DNA of 64,000 nucleotides from Acidimicrobiia bacterium (GTDB taxonomy: Bacteria; Actinomycetota; Acidimicrobiia; Acidimicrobiales; MedAcidi-G1), in assembly GCA_012959995.1 (NCBI GenBank), contig DUCC01000012.1, forward strand, positions 1 to 64,000, written 5' to 3'. This document shows positions 25,751 through 34,475 of this stretch, in pieces. Numbering within the stretch: position 1 is the first letter of the stretch; each line of letters opens with the position of its first letter. A program made the translations under genes and the position numbers. The notes beneath the pieces are model-generated. The model did not search any database. It saw nothing but the letters and a program-made list of their open reading frames with translations, and was not told where the DNA came from.

Positions 25751-26199
25751 GCGACCAGTCCTCAACCAGCAACTCTGGAGTCCAAGATTCGGGGGTTATT
25801 GCCGGCAAAGCCCAACCACGCGGCAAGTACCCGCATTACCGCCGTGCCGGGGATTTTATTTTTGTTTCTGGCACCAGTTCTCGCCGCCCCGACGACACTT
25901 TTGTGGGTGCGGAAGTGGACTCTGCTGGCCAAACCACTTTCGACATAAAAGCTCAGACTCGGTCAGTGATCGAAAATATTGCCGACACCTTGCATGCCGC
26001 CGGATCAGACCTCAGCAATGTGGTGGAGATCTCGTCGTTTTTGATTGATATGGAAGATTTTGCTGGCTACAACGAGGTGTACGGCGAGTTTTTTGATCAC
26101 GACGGCCCGGCCCGTACCACGGTGGCTGTGCATCAGTTACCTCACCCGCTGATCCGTATCGAAATTAAAGCCGTCGCTTACCACCCGCAAGAAAAATAA
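25747..26199 (+). CDS. amnD: 2-aminomuconate deaminase, RidA/YjgF family
   Basis: A 150-residue RidA-fold protein. [20 protein letters not shown] and [20 protein letters not shown] match AmnD-type deaminases, and the C-terminal [13 protein letters not shown] carries the Arg that binds the carboxylate in RidA proteins. By context it deaminates 2-aminomuconate to 2-oxohex-3-enedioate plus ammonia, as nbaF/amnD do. The frame is open from 25612 but the conserved protein begins at ATG 25747, overlapping the upstream stop (ATGA). A general RidA housekeeping role is the alternative, but the pathway context is strong. Confidence 0.85.
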   Translation: MSDQSSTSNSGVQDSGVIAGKAQPRGKYPHYRRAGDFIFVSGTSSRRPDDTFVGAEVDSAGQTTFDIKAQTRSVIENIADTLHAAGSDLSNVVEISSFLIDMEDFAGYNEVYGEFFDHDGPARTTVAVHQLPHPLIRIEIKAVAYHPQEK

Positions 26200-26209
26200 G
26201 GAGTAGCCC

Positions 26210-26749
26210 ATGCCTGACGCAAGAAGTTTGAAGGCTTTCAATTTTAAAAGCTGGATTGACGATCATCGTGACCTCTTAAAGCCCCCGGTCAACAACAAGT
26301 TGATTTGGGAAAACAGCGACCTGATGGCTTTTGTAGTGGGCGGGCCCAACGTGCGCACCGACTATCACGATGACCCGGTAGACGAGTTCTTTTACCAAAT
26401 CGAAGGTGACATGTTCTTGCGGATAGTCGAAGAATCTGGCCAACCCCCGATTGATATTGAGATCAAAGAGGGCGAAGTGTTTTTCTTGCCTGCGCATACT
26501 CGTCATTCGCCGCAACGCCCGGACGCTAACAGCGTGGGTTTGGTCATTGAACCGGCTCGGCCTCCCGGCGCAGCGGACGCTTTTGAGTGGTATTGCCCAC
26601 AGTGCTTTGCCTTGGTTTATCGAGCGGAGGTCATCTTGAACTCCATCGTGGATGACCTCCCACCGCTGTTTAGTGCTTTTTATGACAGTGAAGAAAAGCG
26701 CACTTGTGGTTCGTGCGGCCACCTGCACCCCAGCCGGGATGAAGCGTGA
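26210..26749 (+). CDS. nbaC: 3-hydroxyanthranilate 3,4-dioxygenase
   Basis: A 179-residue cupin extradiol dioxygenase. The catalytic iron ligands are His53 and Glu59 in DYHDDPVDEFFYQ, and His96 in LPAHTRHS. Two Cys pairs (CPQC at 129-132 and CGSC at 166-169) form the additional rubredoxin-like iron site characteristic of the bacterial enzyme. It opens 3-hydroxyanthranilate to 2-amino-3-carboxymuconate semialdehyde (ACMS). The good ribosome-binding site AAGGAGTAGCCC precedes ATG 26210. The next gene overlaps its stop. Confidence 0.96.
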   Translation: MPDARSLKAFNFKSWIDDHRDLLKPPVNNKLIWENSDLMAFVVGGPNVRTDYHDDPVDEFFYQIEGDMFLRIVEESGQPPIDIEIKEGEVFFLPAHTRHSPQRPDANSVGLVIEPARPPGAADAFEWYCPQCFALVYRAEVILNSIVDDLPPLFSAFYDSEEKRTCGSCGHLHPSRDEA

Positions 26750-27744
26750 AAATAGATATTCATGCGCATTTTTTTCCTGAGGTCAGCCGGGAAGAAGCCC
26801 AAGTTTTAGGTGTTGAAGATGCCCCTTGGCTGCGGGTAGACAACGACCAAGCGGGAATGATTATGGCCGGTGATCGGGAATACCGCCCGGTCCACGCTCC
26901 CCTTTGGGATCCGCATGCCCGTTTGGCCGAGATGGACGTCAACGGGGTGGACATTCAGGTCATTTCGGCTACGCCGATTCTCTTTTCCTATGTGGGTGAC
27001 CCCGACCGAACCACCCAGTGGGCTGCACAAATAAATGATTTGGCGTTAGAAATGTGTGCTGCCGACTCTCAACGCTTGCGCCCTCTCTGCCAGGTGCCGC
27101 TACAAGATCTCGATCGAGCATGTCAAGAGGTTTCTCGAGCGGTGACCGCCGGCCATGTCGGGGTGCACATCGGTAACCATGTGGAAGGCCGCAACCTCGA
27201 TGACCCGACTATGTTGGCTTTTCTTGAGCATTGTGCTGGTGAAGGTATTCCGGTGCTGGTGCACCCGTGGTCCATGATGGCGGCAGAACGGATGCCGAAA
27301 TACATGTTGCAATGGTTGGTGGGCATGCCGGCCGAAACTCATTTAGCTATTTTGTCGCTGATTCTGTCGGGGGCTTTTGAACGCCTGCCCCGCGACCTAA
27401 AAATCTGCTTTGCTCACGGGGGCGGCAACTTTGCCCAACAACTGGGGCGGGTAGAGAACGCTTGGCATCGTCGGGACATTGTGCGCCAAGACTGCCCGCG
27501 CCCTCCTTCAGAATATGTGGAGCGCTTTAGTGTGGATTCAGCGGTGTTTGATGACACCACTTTGCGTTTCCTGCTTGATGTAATGGGGGAGTCGCGGGTG
27601 CTTATGGGCTCCGACTACCCGTTTCCTTTGGGAGAAATCCACCCCGGCAAGATGATCGAAGAGTCACCATTATTTAGCGACGCAACTCGCCAAGCAGTGC
27701 TTTACGACAATGCGGCAAACTTTTTTGGAGTAGGAAATGACTGA
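26746..27744 (+). CDS. nbaD: 2-amino-3-carboxymuconate-6-semialdehyde decarboxylase (ACMSD)
   Basis: A 332-residue amidohydrolase-fold decarboxylase. MKIDIHAHFFPE gives the HxH zinc ligands (His6, His8); HPWSMMAAERMPKYML, FAHGGGNFAQQLGR and MGSDYPFPLGE supply the later His and Asp. It decarboxylates ACMS to 2-aminomuconate semialdehyde, steering flux away from quinolinate and NAD synthesis towards degradation. The GTG start overlaps the dioxygenase stop (GTGA), and its end overlaps kynureninase by 8 bp. The next enzyme expected, aminomuconate-semialdehyde dehydrogenase, is not found in this window. Confidence 0.95.
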   Translation: MKIDIHAHFFPEVSREEAQVLGVEDAPWLRVDNDQAGMIMAGDREYRPVHAPLWDPHARLAEMDVNGVDIQVISATPILFSYVGDPDRTTQWAAQINDLALEMCAADSQRLRPLCQVPLQDLDRACQEVSRAVTAGHVGVHIGNHVEGRNLDDPTMLAFLEHCAGEGIPVLVHPWSMMAAERMPKYMLQWLVGMPAETHLAILSLILSGAFERLPRDLKICFAHGGGNFAQQLGRVENAWHRRDIVRQDCPRPPSEYVERFSVDSAVFDDTTLRFLLDVMGESRVLMGSDYPFPLGEIHPGKMIEESPLFSDATRQAVLYDNAANFFGVGND

Positions 27745-29032
27745 AGTTTTTGACCTCACCGAGGCCTGCGCCCAACGCCTTGACGACCAAGACCCGATGG
27801 CTTCTTTTCGCCACGAGTTCGTGTTGCCCGTCACCCCAGAAGGAGAAACCGAAACCTATTTGGTGGGCAACTCACTGGGTATACCGCCGGCCCAAACCGG
27901 CGCATATCTGCAAGCAGAGTTTGCCAAATGGGGCAAGATGGGAGTGCGAGGCCACGAGGTGACCGACCAAGAGCCCGACTACCCGTGGGCCTCTTATCAA
28001 GAGTCGTTGGCTGGCCCCATGGCCGAACTGGTGGGCGCTAAACCCGAAGAGGTCACGGTAATGAACAGCCTGACCACCAACTTGCATTTGTTGATGGTCA
28101 GTTTTTACCAACCCACCGCTCAGCGGTTCAAAATCCTTATTGAAGGGCACGCTTTTCCTTCGGACCATTTCGCCGTGGAATCTCAAATACGGCAACGAGG
28201 CTTCGACCCAACCGGCGCACTGGTCACCGTGGACCCCCGGCCCGGAGAAGACTGCCTAAGAGAAGAAGACATCGCCGCGGCCATAGAACAACACGGCGAT
28301 CAACTGGCTTTGGTGTTGTTCCCCGGCGTGCAGTACTACACCGGCCAAGTGTTCGACATGGCAAGCATCGCCACTCAAGGCCACGCCGTGGGAGCCATGG
28401 TGGGCTTCGACTTGGCCCATGCGGTAGGCAACATTGAGTTAGAACTGCATGATTGGGATGCCGACTTTGCCGCCTGGTGCACCTACAAATACCTCAACTC
28501 GGGGGCCGGAGCCACCGCCGGATGCTTCGTGCATCAACGCCACATCACCCGCACCGACCTGCCGCGTTTCGAAGGCTGGTGGGGCACCAACAAGGCCACC
28601 CGTTTCGAAATGGAAAACGTATTTGACCCCATACCCACCGTTGAGGGGTGGCAAACCTCAAACCCACCAGTGTTTGCCATGGCGCCTATTCGGTCATCGC
28701 TAGAAGTCTTTACCCGAGCAGGCGGCATGGGCCCCTTGCGAGAAAAAACCGAAAAACAAATCGCTTACCTGGATTTCTTGTTGGCCCAAGAATTGCCAAC
28801 AGAAATACAAAACATCACCCCGCAAGACCTTGCACAACGAGGCTGCCAGTTCTCTTTGCGGGTCATGCCTGGGCATCGGCCCGGACGAGAAGTCTTCGAA
28901 GCATTGGAAGCCGCAGGGGTGGCTTGCGACTGGCGTTACCCCGATGTGATCCGCATCGCCCCCGTGCCGCTCTACAACACGTTTCTTGATATTTATCGCT
29001 TTGTGCAAATACTTAAAGAAATGCTGCAATGA
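27737..29032 (+). CDS. kynU: Kynureninase
   Basis: A 431-residue PLP enzyme of fold type I. YLVGNSLGIPP and MNSLTTNLHLLM near the N-terminus, DLAHAVGN for the aspartate contact, and WCTYKYLNSGAGATAG containing the PLP lysine match kynureninase. It cleaves 3-hydroxykynurenine to 3-hydroxyanthranilate and alanine. It starts 8 bp inside the ACMSD gene and overlaps the monooxygenase start (ATGA). Length is close to the family norm of about 420. Confidence 0.95.
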   Translation: MTEVFDLTEACAQRLDDQDPMASFRHEFVLPVTPEGETETYLVGNSLGIPPAQTGAYLQAEFAKWGKMGVRGHEVTDQEPDYPWASYQESLAGPMAELVGAKPEEVTVMNSLTTNLHLLMVSFYQPTAQRFKILIEGHAFPSDHFAVESQIRQRGFDPTGALVTVDPRPGEDCLREEDIAAAIEQHGDQLALVLFPGVQYYTGQVFDMASIATQGHAVGAMVGFDLAHAVGNIELELHDWDADFAAWCTYKYLNSGAGATAGCFVHQRHITRTDLPRFEGWWGTNKATRFEMENVFDPIPTVEGWQTSNPPVFAMAPIRSSLEVFTRAGGMGPLREKTEKQIAYLDFLLAQELPTEIQNITPQDLAQRGCQFSLRVMPGHRPGREVFEALEAAGVACDWRYPDVIRIAPVPLYNTFLDIYRFVQILKEMLQ

Positions 29033-30378
29033 GCAAACACCTGACCATTATTGGGGCTGGCCCAGCGGGGTCCATGCTGAGCGTTTTGTTGGCTCGGCAA
29101 GGCCACACCGTCACGGTCTACGAGAGCCGCCCCGACATGCGCATCACCGATATTTCGGCCGGGCGTTCCATCAACCTGGCTTTGGCCACTCGAGGCATTG
29201 AGGCCTTGAAAGCCATTGGGGTTATGGAAGAGGTGGAGCCCTCGCTGATTCCGATGTATGGGCGCATGATCCACGACGAAGACGGGCAAACATCGCTCCA
29301 AACTTATGGAAGCCGCCCCCATGAATACATCAGCTCGGTGTCCCGTACGGCGCTGAACAGTGTGTTGCTTGACGCCGCTGAAGCCACCGGCCGGGTAACC
29401 ATTCATTTCGACATGCGTTGCCGGGGCGTGGACTTTGACCAGAACCTCCTCACCTTTACCAGAGGTGAAGAAACGGTGGAGGTTCCCTTTGTCATGGTAT
29501 TTGGCACCGACGGTTCGGCTTCGGCAGTGCGAGAGTCGGTGTTGGAAGCCAACGGGGGTCAACTAACTTTGGAGCCTTTAGTGCACGGCTACAAAGAACT
29601 CACTTTGCCCGCCGGCCCCCACGGGGAGTTTCTTATCGAGCGAGCGGCCTTACATATTTGGCCCCATAAAGACTTTATGTTGATCGCTTTGCCCGACCCC
29701 GACGGCTCTTTTACCGTCACCATATATTTGCCCGTGGAAGGCCCGGGCAACACCTTTGAACAACTAGTTACCGACGAACAAGTAACCGACTTCTTTGCCC
29801 AGCACTTCGCAGACTTTGCGGCCCTGGCTCCCGACCTGACCGCCCAGTTTGCCGCCAACCCTTTGGGCTTGTTGGCTACCGTGCGCACCACCGGGTGGGC
29901 TTTTCAAGACCGTGCGGTCTTGCTGGGTGATGCCTCACACGGGGTGGTGCCTTTTCATGGTCAAGGCATGAATGCGGCGTTTGAATCATGTATTGAACTC
30001 GACCGTTTTCTCAAAGAGCACCCTGACGATTGGGCAACGGCCTTTGCCGCTTTTGAACAAAGCCGCAAACCAGACACCGACGCCATTGCTGACATGGCGG
30101 TCGACAATTATGTTGAGATGAGCACCAGCGTGGTTGATGAGCGCTACGTGCTGAAGCGAGCGTTGGCCCTAGAAATGGAAAAACGTTGGCCCGAAACGTT
30201 TGTGCCGCGCTACGGCATGGTCATGTTCAGCACCGTTCCGTACGCGGTGGCCCAAAGCCGGGCTCGGGCTCAGGGAAAGATTTTAGATCAACTCACGGCC
30301 GGGATTGCCACAGTGGATGAGGTGTGTTGGGAAACCGCCGCTGCCTTGGTGGCTGACCTCGAACCGCTACCCAGTTAA
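29029..30378 (+). CDS. kmo: Kynurenine 3-monooxygenase
   Basis: A 449-residue group-A flavin hydroxylase. IIGAGPAGSMLSVLLARQGH is the FAD dinucleotide loop, RSINLALATRG and GDASHGVVPFHGQGMNAAFE bind FAD and substrate. It hydroxylates kynurenine at C3 with NADPH and oxygen. No formamidase gene (N-formylkynurenine hydrolysis) was identified beside it; the alpha/beta hydrolase at 33266 or the metal-dependent genes elsewhere might supply it. Overlap with kynureninase (ATGA). Confidence 0.94.
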   Translation: MSKHLTIIGAGPAGSMLSVLLARQGHTVTVYESRPDMRITDISAGRSINLALATRGIEALKAIGVMEEVEPSLIPMYGRMIHDEDGQTSLQTYGSRPHEYISSVSRTALNSVLLDAAEATGRVTIHFDMRCRGVDFDQNLLTFTRGEETVEVPFVMVFGTDGSASAVRESVLEANGGQLTLEPLVHGYKELTLPAGPHGEFLIERAALHIWPHKDFMLIALPDPDGSFTVTIYLPVEGPGNTFEQLVTDEQVTDFFAQHFADFAALAPDLTAQFAANPLGLLATVRTTGWAFQDRAVLLGDASHGVVPFHGQGMNAAFESCIELDRFLKEHPDDWATAFAAFEQSRKPDTDAIADMAVDNYVEMSTSVVDERYVLKRALALEMEKRWPETFVPRYGMVMFSTVPYAVAQSRARAQGKILDQLTAGIATVDEVCWETAAALVADLEPLPS

Positions 30379-30388
30379 GGAGAAAAGC

Positions 30389-31171
30389 ATGGACCTCACT
30401 TACGGTGATTACCTCAAAATAGATGAACTGCTGGACCTTCAGCAGTGTCTCTCGGATGGGCCTGAACACGACGAAATGCTGTTCATCATCATCCACCAGG
30501 TGTATGAGCTTTGGTTTAAACAGGTGCTCCATGAAGCCGACCAGTTGGCGGTCTACATCACCGAAGGCGAACCCGCCCGGGGCTCGCATCAACTGAAACG
30601 TATTTTGAAAATCTTTAAAACCTTGGTCGGGCAACTTGATGTGCTGGAGACCATGACTCCGCTGGAGTTTGTTTCTTTCCGGGATTTTTTAGATTCGGCC
30701 AGTGGTTTTCAGTCGGCCCAGTTTCGGGAGTTGGAGTACCTGCTGGGCTTAAAAGATCCGCAGCATCTGGCCCACTTTGCCGACCGGCCCAAAGAGTTGC
30801 GGCGCCTTGAAGACCGCTTTGGCGCCCCCAGCCTATGGGACGCCTTTTTGCGTTACCTGGCTAACGAAGGTTCGGCAGTGCCTCAAGAAATCCTGGACCG
30901 TGACGTCACCCAACCCACCGAATCTTCACCTGAGGTGCAGGCCATCTTGCTGGACGCTTACCGCAACCGGCCGGACATCGCCCAACTTTGTGAATCCCTC
31001 ACCGACCTTGATGAGGGGTTACAAGAGTGGCGGTACCGGCATGTAAAGATGGTACAGCGCACCATTGGGGCCAAGATGGGCAGCGGCGGGTCATTAGGGG
31101 TGGAATATTTGCAGGCCACCTTGTTTAACCCCGTCTTCCCAGACCTTTGGATTATCCGCACCGAGTTCTAA
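30389..31171 (+). CDS. kynA: Tryptophan 2,3-dioxygenase
   Basis: A 260-residue heme dioxygenase. EHDEMLFIIIHQVYELWFKQ (from residue 26) contains the substrate-site Phe32 and His36, equivalent to Phe51 and His55 of the Xanthomonas enzyme. His218 in RHVKMVQRTIG is the proximal heme ligand. The loop GSGGSLGVEYL follows. It opens the indole ring of tryptophan. The frame runs upstream to 30305, but the ATG at 30389 has AAGGAGAAAAGC before it. As first enzyme of the route it is placed last in the operon among the catabolic genes. Confidence 0.95.
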   Translation: MDLTYGDYLKIDELLDLQQCLSDGPEHDEMLFIIIHQVYELWFKQVLHEADQLAVYITEGEPARGSHQLKRILKIFKTLVGQLDVLETMTPLEFVSFRDFLDSASGFQSAQFRELEYLLGLKDPQHLAHFADRPKELRRLEDRFGAPSLWDAFLRYLANEGSAVPQEILDRDVTQPTESSPEVQAILLDAYRNRPDIAQLCESLTDLDEGLQEWRYRHVKMVQRTIGAKMGSGGSLGVEYLQATLFNPVFPDLWIIRTEF

Positions 31172-31193
31172 ATTCGAGTTCTAGGCTGGAGGA

Positions 31194-31823
31194 ATGGGCC
31201 ATCATCAGCATGTACACGAACACGACAAAGGCTTACGGGCCAACCTGCATTGGTTGCGGCAGATCCGCAAGTTTTGGCAGTCTGATACCAACCGGGCGGT
31301 CACCGCTTTAGTAAACGTGCAGGCCGGCGAAACGGTGCTTGATATAGGTGCTGGTATGGGCCCGGCTACCGTGGTGGCGGCTCGTAAAGGGGCCACAGTT
31401 ATTGCCGTGGACCCTTCACCGATGATGCGAAAGATGTTGTCTTTTCGTCGATTGGGACAACGAGCCCGCAGTCGTATAACCGTGGCCGATGGGGTGGCAG
31501 AGAACCTGCCCGCCGAAGATGGCGCCATTAACGCAGCATGGACAGTCAACGCTATTCACCATTGGGTAGATCTCGAAGCGGCTTTCGACGAACTGGCTCG
31601 GGTGCTGGCCCCTGGTGGCCGCATTATTTTACTTGATGAAGATTTCACCCACCCTGACCACCCGTTGTACGCCACCCACAGTGGGCACGAAGACGAACTC
31701 ACCAACGTGGTGGTTGATGAAATCGCTGCTTCGTTGACCGCCCGAGGCATTGAAGCCACCGGCGAGTTGACCACCATGGCTGGGGTACCGGTCAAACTGA
31801 TTCAGGGTGCAAAAACTCTTTAG
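31194..31823 (+). CDS. Class I SAM-dependent methyltransferase
   Basis: A 209-residue Rossmann methyltransferase. [20 protein letters not shown] is motif I for SAM binding, AVDPSPMM motif II, ENLPAEDGAINAAWTVNAIH motif IV, and VLAPGGRIILLDEDF motif VI. The acceptor is unknown; the N-terminus is His-rich (MGHHQHVHEHDKG). It follows tryptophan dioxygenase by 22 bp with a GGAGG ribosome-binding site, so it is probably in the same transcript, but no methylation step belongs to the pathway. It ends convergent with the amidase, sharing the bases TTAG at 31820-31823. Confidence 0.85.
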   Translation: MGHHQHVHEHDKGLRANLHWLRQIRKFWQSDTNRAVTALVNVQAGETVLDIGAGMGPATVVAARKGATVIAVDPSPMMRKMLSFRRLGQRARSRITVADGVAENLPAEDGAINAAWTVNAIHHWVDLEAAFDELARVLAPGGRIILLDEDFTHPDHPLYATHSGHEDELTNVVVDEIAASLTARGIEATGELTTMAGVPVKLIQGAKTL

Positions 31824-33217
31824 ACCACTGGGTCAATGGGGGTGATAATCCCCAGTTGGGCTTCAATGGCCCCGGCAGCGGCTAGGGCTAAATCGTCTCG
31901 CCAGCGGTCGGCCACGCATTGCACGCCTTGCGCTAAACCTTCGCTTACCCCTACCGGCACGCAAGCGGCCGGTAGGTTTAAAATATTGGGTGGGGTAATG
32001 CAGCGCAACAAGTTGGTCAAACCGGGGATGCCCATTGAATCCAAGTCGGCATCGTGTTCAAAAGGTTTAGTGGTCCAGGTGGGCATGATAACCACGGGGT
32101 TTTCATCAAAGAAGGTGCTCCACAAGCGACTGAGGCGTACGAACTCGGCTTGCACTAAGGGCGGCGGCATACTTTCACTGGGAAAGTTTTCGCCCATTTC
32201 GTCCAAGCTGTCGGCCAAACCTTCACTAAGCATGGGGCGAGCCATTTGCATTATCACTCCAATGTCAAGGGACAGTAGGTGGCCCCAGACTTCTTGGCAG
32301 CGTTCCATCTCCGGCGGGGTGGCATCAGTGATCTCCCATCCGGCAGCGACCAAAGCATCGGCAGCTTTGTTGACGGCATCAGTAACCCACGGGTCACAAG
32401 GGCCCCCGGGCACTTCACGCAAAATGGCCGCTTTGCGGGGAGCCTCGAGGCTTTCCATGGCTACGGTTACTGAGCGAGGATCGCGAGAGTCCCGACCGTT
32501 GAGGATGGCCATAGCTGTCCAAAGGTCGTCAACCGAGCGAGCCATCGGGCCATCGGTGCCCATGAGGTAGAAAGAAAGCGGATCATTTTGGTCGTGTTCG
32601 AAAGAACTAAAGTGGGGCAGACGCCCGTGGGTAGGTTTTAACGAGGCGATGCCACAACAAAAGGCTGGGTTGCGCAACGAACCGCCGATGTCGTTGCCGA
32701 GGCCAATGGGGGACATGCCTGAACTAATGGCTGAGCCTTCGCCGCCGCTGGAACCACCCGCGGTCAGGTTGGGGTGCCATGGGTTGCGGGTGAGGCCTCG
32801 TAGGGGATTGTTGGTGGAAACCCTCAAGCCTAGTTCGGGCAGGTTGGTGCGACCCAAAGGCACGGCACCGGCATTACGCATGCGCTCTACCAGTGGGGCA
32901 TCAACCGCGGAAACCATTTCGGCAAAGACGGGGAGTCCACTAGTGGTGGCGGTGCCGGCCACGTCAATATTTTCTTTAATGGTGAACGGGACCCCATGGA
33001 GTGGGCCGAGGTCTTCGCCGGCGGCGATAGCCGCATCAGCAGCATCCGCCTCCGTTTGGGCCCGTTCGGTCAAAGTGACGGTCACGGCATTGAGGTGGCC
33101 ATTGACCTGTCCAATGCGGTCAAGGTGGGCATCAATGACTTCGCGACTTGATACCTGCTTAGATGAAATAAGGTCGGCGAGCTCGCCGGCCGTACGCTGC
33201 CATAGTTGTTCGCTCAT
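31820..33217 (-). CDS. Amidase-signature-family amidase
   Basis: A 465-residue amidase with the Ser-cisSer-Lys triad: Lys81 in PFTIKENIDVAG, the cis-Ser in AGGSSGGEGSA (about 156-157) and the nucleophile Ser180 in GNDIGGSLRNPA. It hydrolyses an amide bond to a carboxylate; the substrate cannot be told from sequence. It is convergent with the methyltransferase and divergent from the hydrolase at 33266, with 48 bp between starts. GatA of the tRNA amidotransferase is unlikely because no gatB/C is present and the sequence is a stand-alone type. Confidence 0.88.
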   Translation of the reverse strand: MSEQLWQRTAGELADLISSKQVSSREVIDAHLDRIGQVNGHLNAVTVTLTERAQTEADAADAAIAAGEDLGPLHGVPFTIKENIDVAGTATTSGLPVFAEMVSAVDAPLVERMRNAGAVPLGRTNLPELGLRVSTNNPLRGLTRNPWHPNLTAGGSSGGEGSAISSGMSPIGLGNDIGGSLRNPAFCCGIASLKPTHGRLPHFSSFEHDQNDPLSFYLMGTDGPMARSVDDLWTAMAILNGRDSRDPRSVTVAMESLEAPRKAAILREVPGGPCDPWVTDAVNKAADALVAAGWEITDATPPEMERCQEVWGHLLSLDIGVIMQMARPMLSEGLADSLDEMGENFPSESMPPPLVQAEFVRLSRLWSTFFDENPVVIMPTWTTKPFEHDADLDSMGIPGLTNLLRCITPPNILNLPAACVPVGVSEGLAQGVQCVADRWRDDLALAAAGAIEAQLGIITPIDPVV

Positions 33218-33265
33218 TTAGAGAACATAGCCTTAAGACCATTGATCACACCACTTGGAGTAACC

Positions 33266-34144
33266 GTGCCACAGTTAGAAGCCAACAACTTGACTTTCGA
33301 ATACGAGACTTTTGGAGACGCTGAGGCGCCCCCCGTACTGTTCATCATGGGTTTGGGTGCGCAGATGATCACCTGGCCAGCAGAACTTTGCCAAGCGGTA
33401 GCGGATGAGGGTTATCGGGTGGTTCGCTTTGATAATCGAGATATTGGTTTATCAAGTTATTTGGATCACCTTGGTGACCCCGACATGATGGAAATCTTTG
33501 GGGCTGCTGTAGCCGGTGAGTCGGTTGATGCCCCGTACGTGTTAGCAGATATGGCGCTTGATTCGATCGGGGTGCTTGATGCTTTGGGTTATGAGACGGC
33601 GCATATTGTGGGGGCTTCCATGGGCGGAATGATTGCCCAGCGTTTGGTAATCAACCACCCAGAGCGGGCTCGCTCGTTAACGTCTATTTTCTCTATGCCG
33701 CGGTTTATTCTTGGTGACGATGAGGTTTCGGCTGCGTTGATGGGTGAAGCCCCAGAAACTCGCGAAGAGCGCATCGTGGCAGGGATTGAGGCAGCCCGAC
33801 TTTTCTCGGGCGGCGGGTTTCCTTTTGATGAGGATGAGGTGCGCCTACGGGTGGCGGAAGGCATTGACCGAGCTTGGCACCCGGAGGGGCAGGTGCGGCA
33901 AACAGCAGCTATTGTTGCTGACGGCGATCGCACCGAGGGCTTGCAACAGGTTGATCTTCCGACGGTGGTAATTCATGGCACAGGTGATCGTTTGGTTATT
34001 CCGCAAGGTGGCCAAGAAACTGCCGATGCCGTGCCGGGTGCCGAGTTGGTGTGGATCGATGGCATGGGTCATGAACTTCCCGAAGCGGCTTGGCCCACCA
34101 TGATTAACGCTATGGCCACCCTGTTCGCCCGAGCTGAAGCTTAA
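33266..34144 (+). CDS. Alpha/beta hydrolase
   Basis: A 292-residue alpha/beta hydrolase. LFIMGLGAQMITWP is the oxyanion-hole region, HIVGASMGGMIAQRL the nucleophile elbow with Ser in GASMGG, VIHGTGDRLVIPQGG the acid region (Asp in GTGDR), and IDGMGHELP holds the catalytic His. An ORF extends to a TTG at 33206, but that overlaps the amidase; GTG at 33266 follows ACTTGGAGTAACC and fits the family. Possible roles include esterase or 3-oxoadipate enol-lactonase-like chemistry; nothing decides it. Confidence 0.82.
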   Translation: MPQLEANNLTFEYETFGDAEAPPVLFIMGLGAQMITWPAELCQAVADEGYRVVRFDNRDIGLSSYLDHLGDPDMMEIFGAAVAGESVDAPYVLADMALDSIGVLDALGYETAHIVGASMGGMIAQRLVINHPERARSLTSIFSMPRFILGDDEVSAALMGEAPETREERIVAGIEAARLFSGGGFPFDEDEVRLRVAEGIDRAWHPEGQVRQTAAIVADGDRTEGLQQVDLPTVVIHGTGDRLVIPQGGQETADAVPGAELVWIDGMGHELPEAAWPTMINAMATLFARAEA

Positions 34145-34199
34145 TCTTCTACGGGCCTGGGTCAGACCATGGATCCGCAGTTTGGGTTTGAGATATTAG

Positions 34200-34433
34200 G
34201 CGAAGTTAGGCCTGCATGATGATGAGGCGTTTTGGGATACCAAGGTTGTTCGGGATTACCGGGTGCAATTGGTAGACGAATAAGGCGGGTTCTCTTCGGT
34301 GGGGCTACCCGGCCGAGAGGCCGTAGCGAAACTTGCTTTGATAGCTCGAGCCAATGCCCTACGAAAAGAACAGGGCCAGCCTTTATCGAGCTTCGCCGTG
34401 ACTATAAACCCAGCTACTTGGACTAAAAACTAG
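34200..34433 (+). pseudogene. Possible decayed gene fragment in the 34145-34475 gap
   Basis: One frame of 77 codons plus the terminal stop is open except for a TAA at 34281. It reads DDEAFWDTKVVRDYRVQLVDE before that stop and then GLPGREAVAKLALIARANALRK, which looks like a genuine helical protein. A CAA-to-TAA change would explain the stop. No family was recognised. The flanking gap otherwise holds only the rmuC promoter region. It could be chance, as no start with a ribosome-binding site was found. Confidence 0.3.
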
Positions 34434-34475
34434 GTATACCCCGACATTGTCACACCCCGCGTCTACCTTTGAGGC

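Noticed and set aside
31162-31183. Direct repeat CGAGTTCTA twice around the dioxygenase stop
   Set aside because: Nine bases, adjacent copies; probably a small slippage duplication with no function evident.
31836-32570. Plus-strand open frame of 244 codons
   Set aside because: Antisense to the amidase with its intact Ser-Ser-Lys triad; composition is that of a shadow frame.
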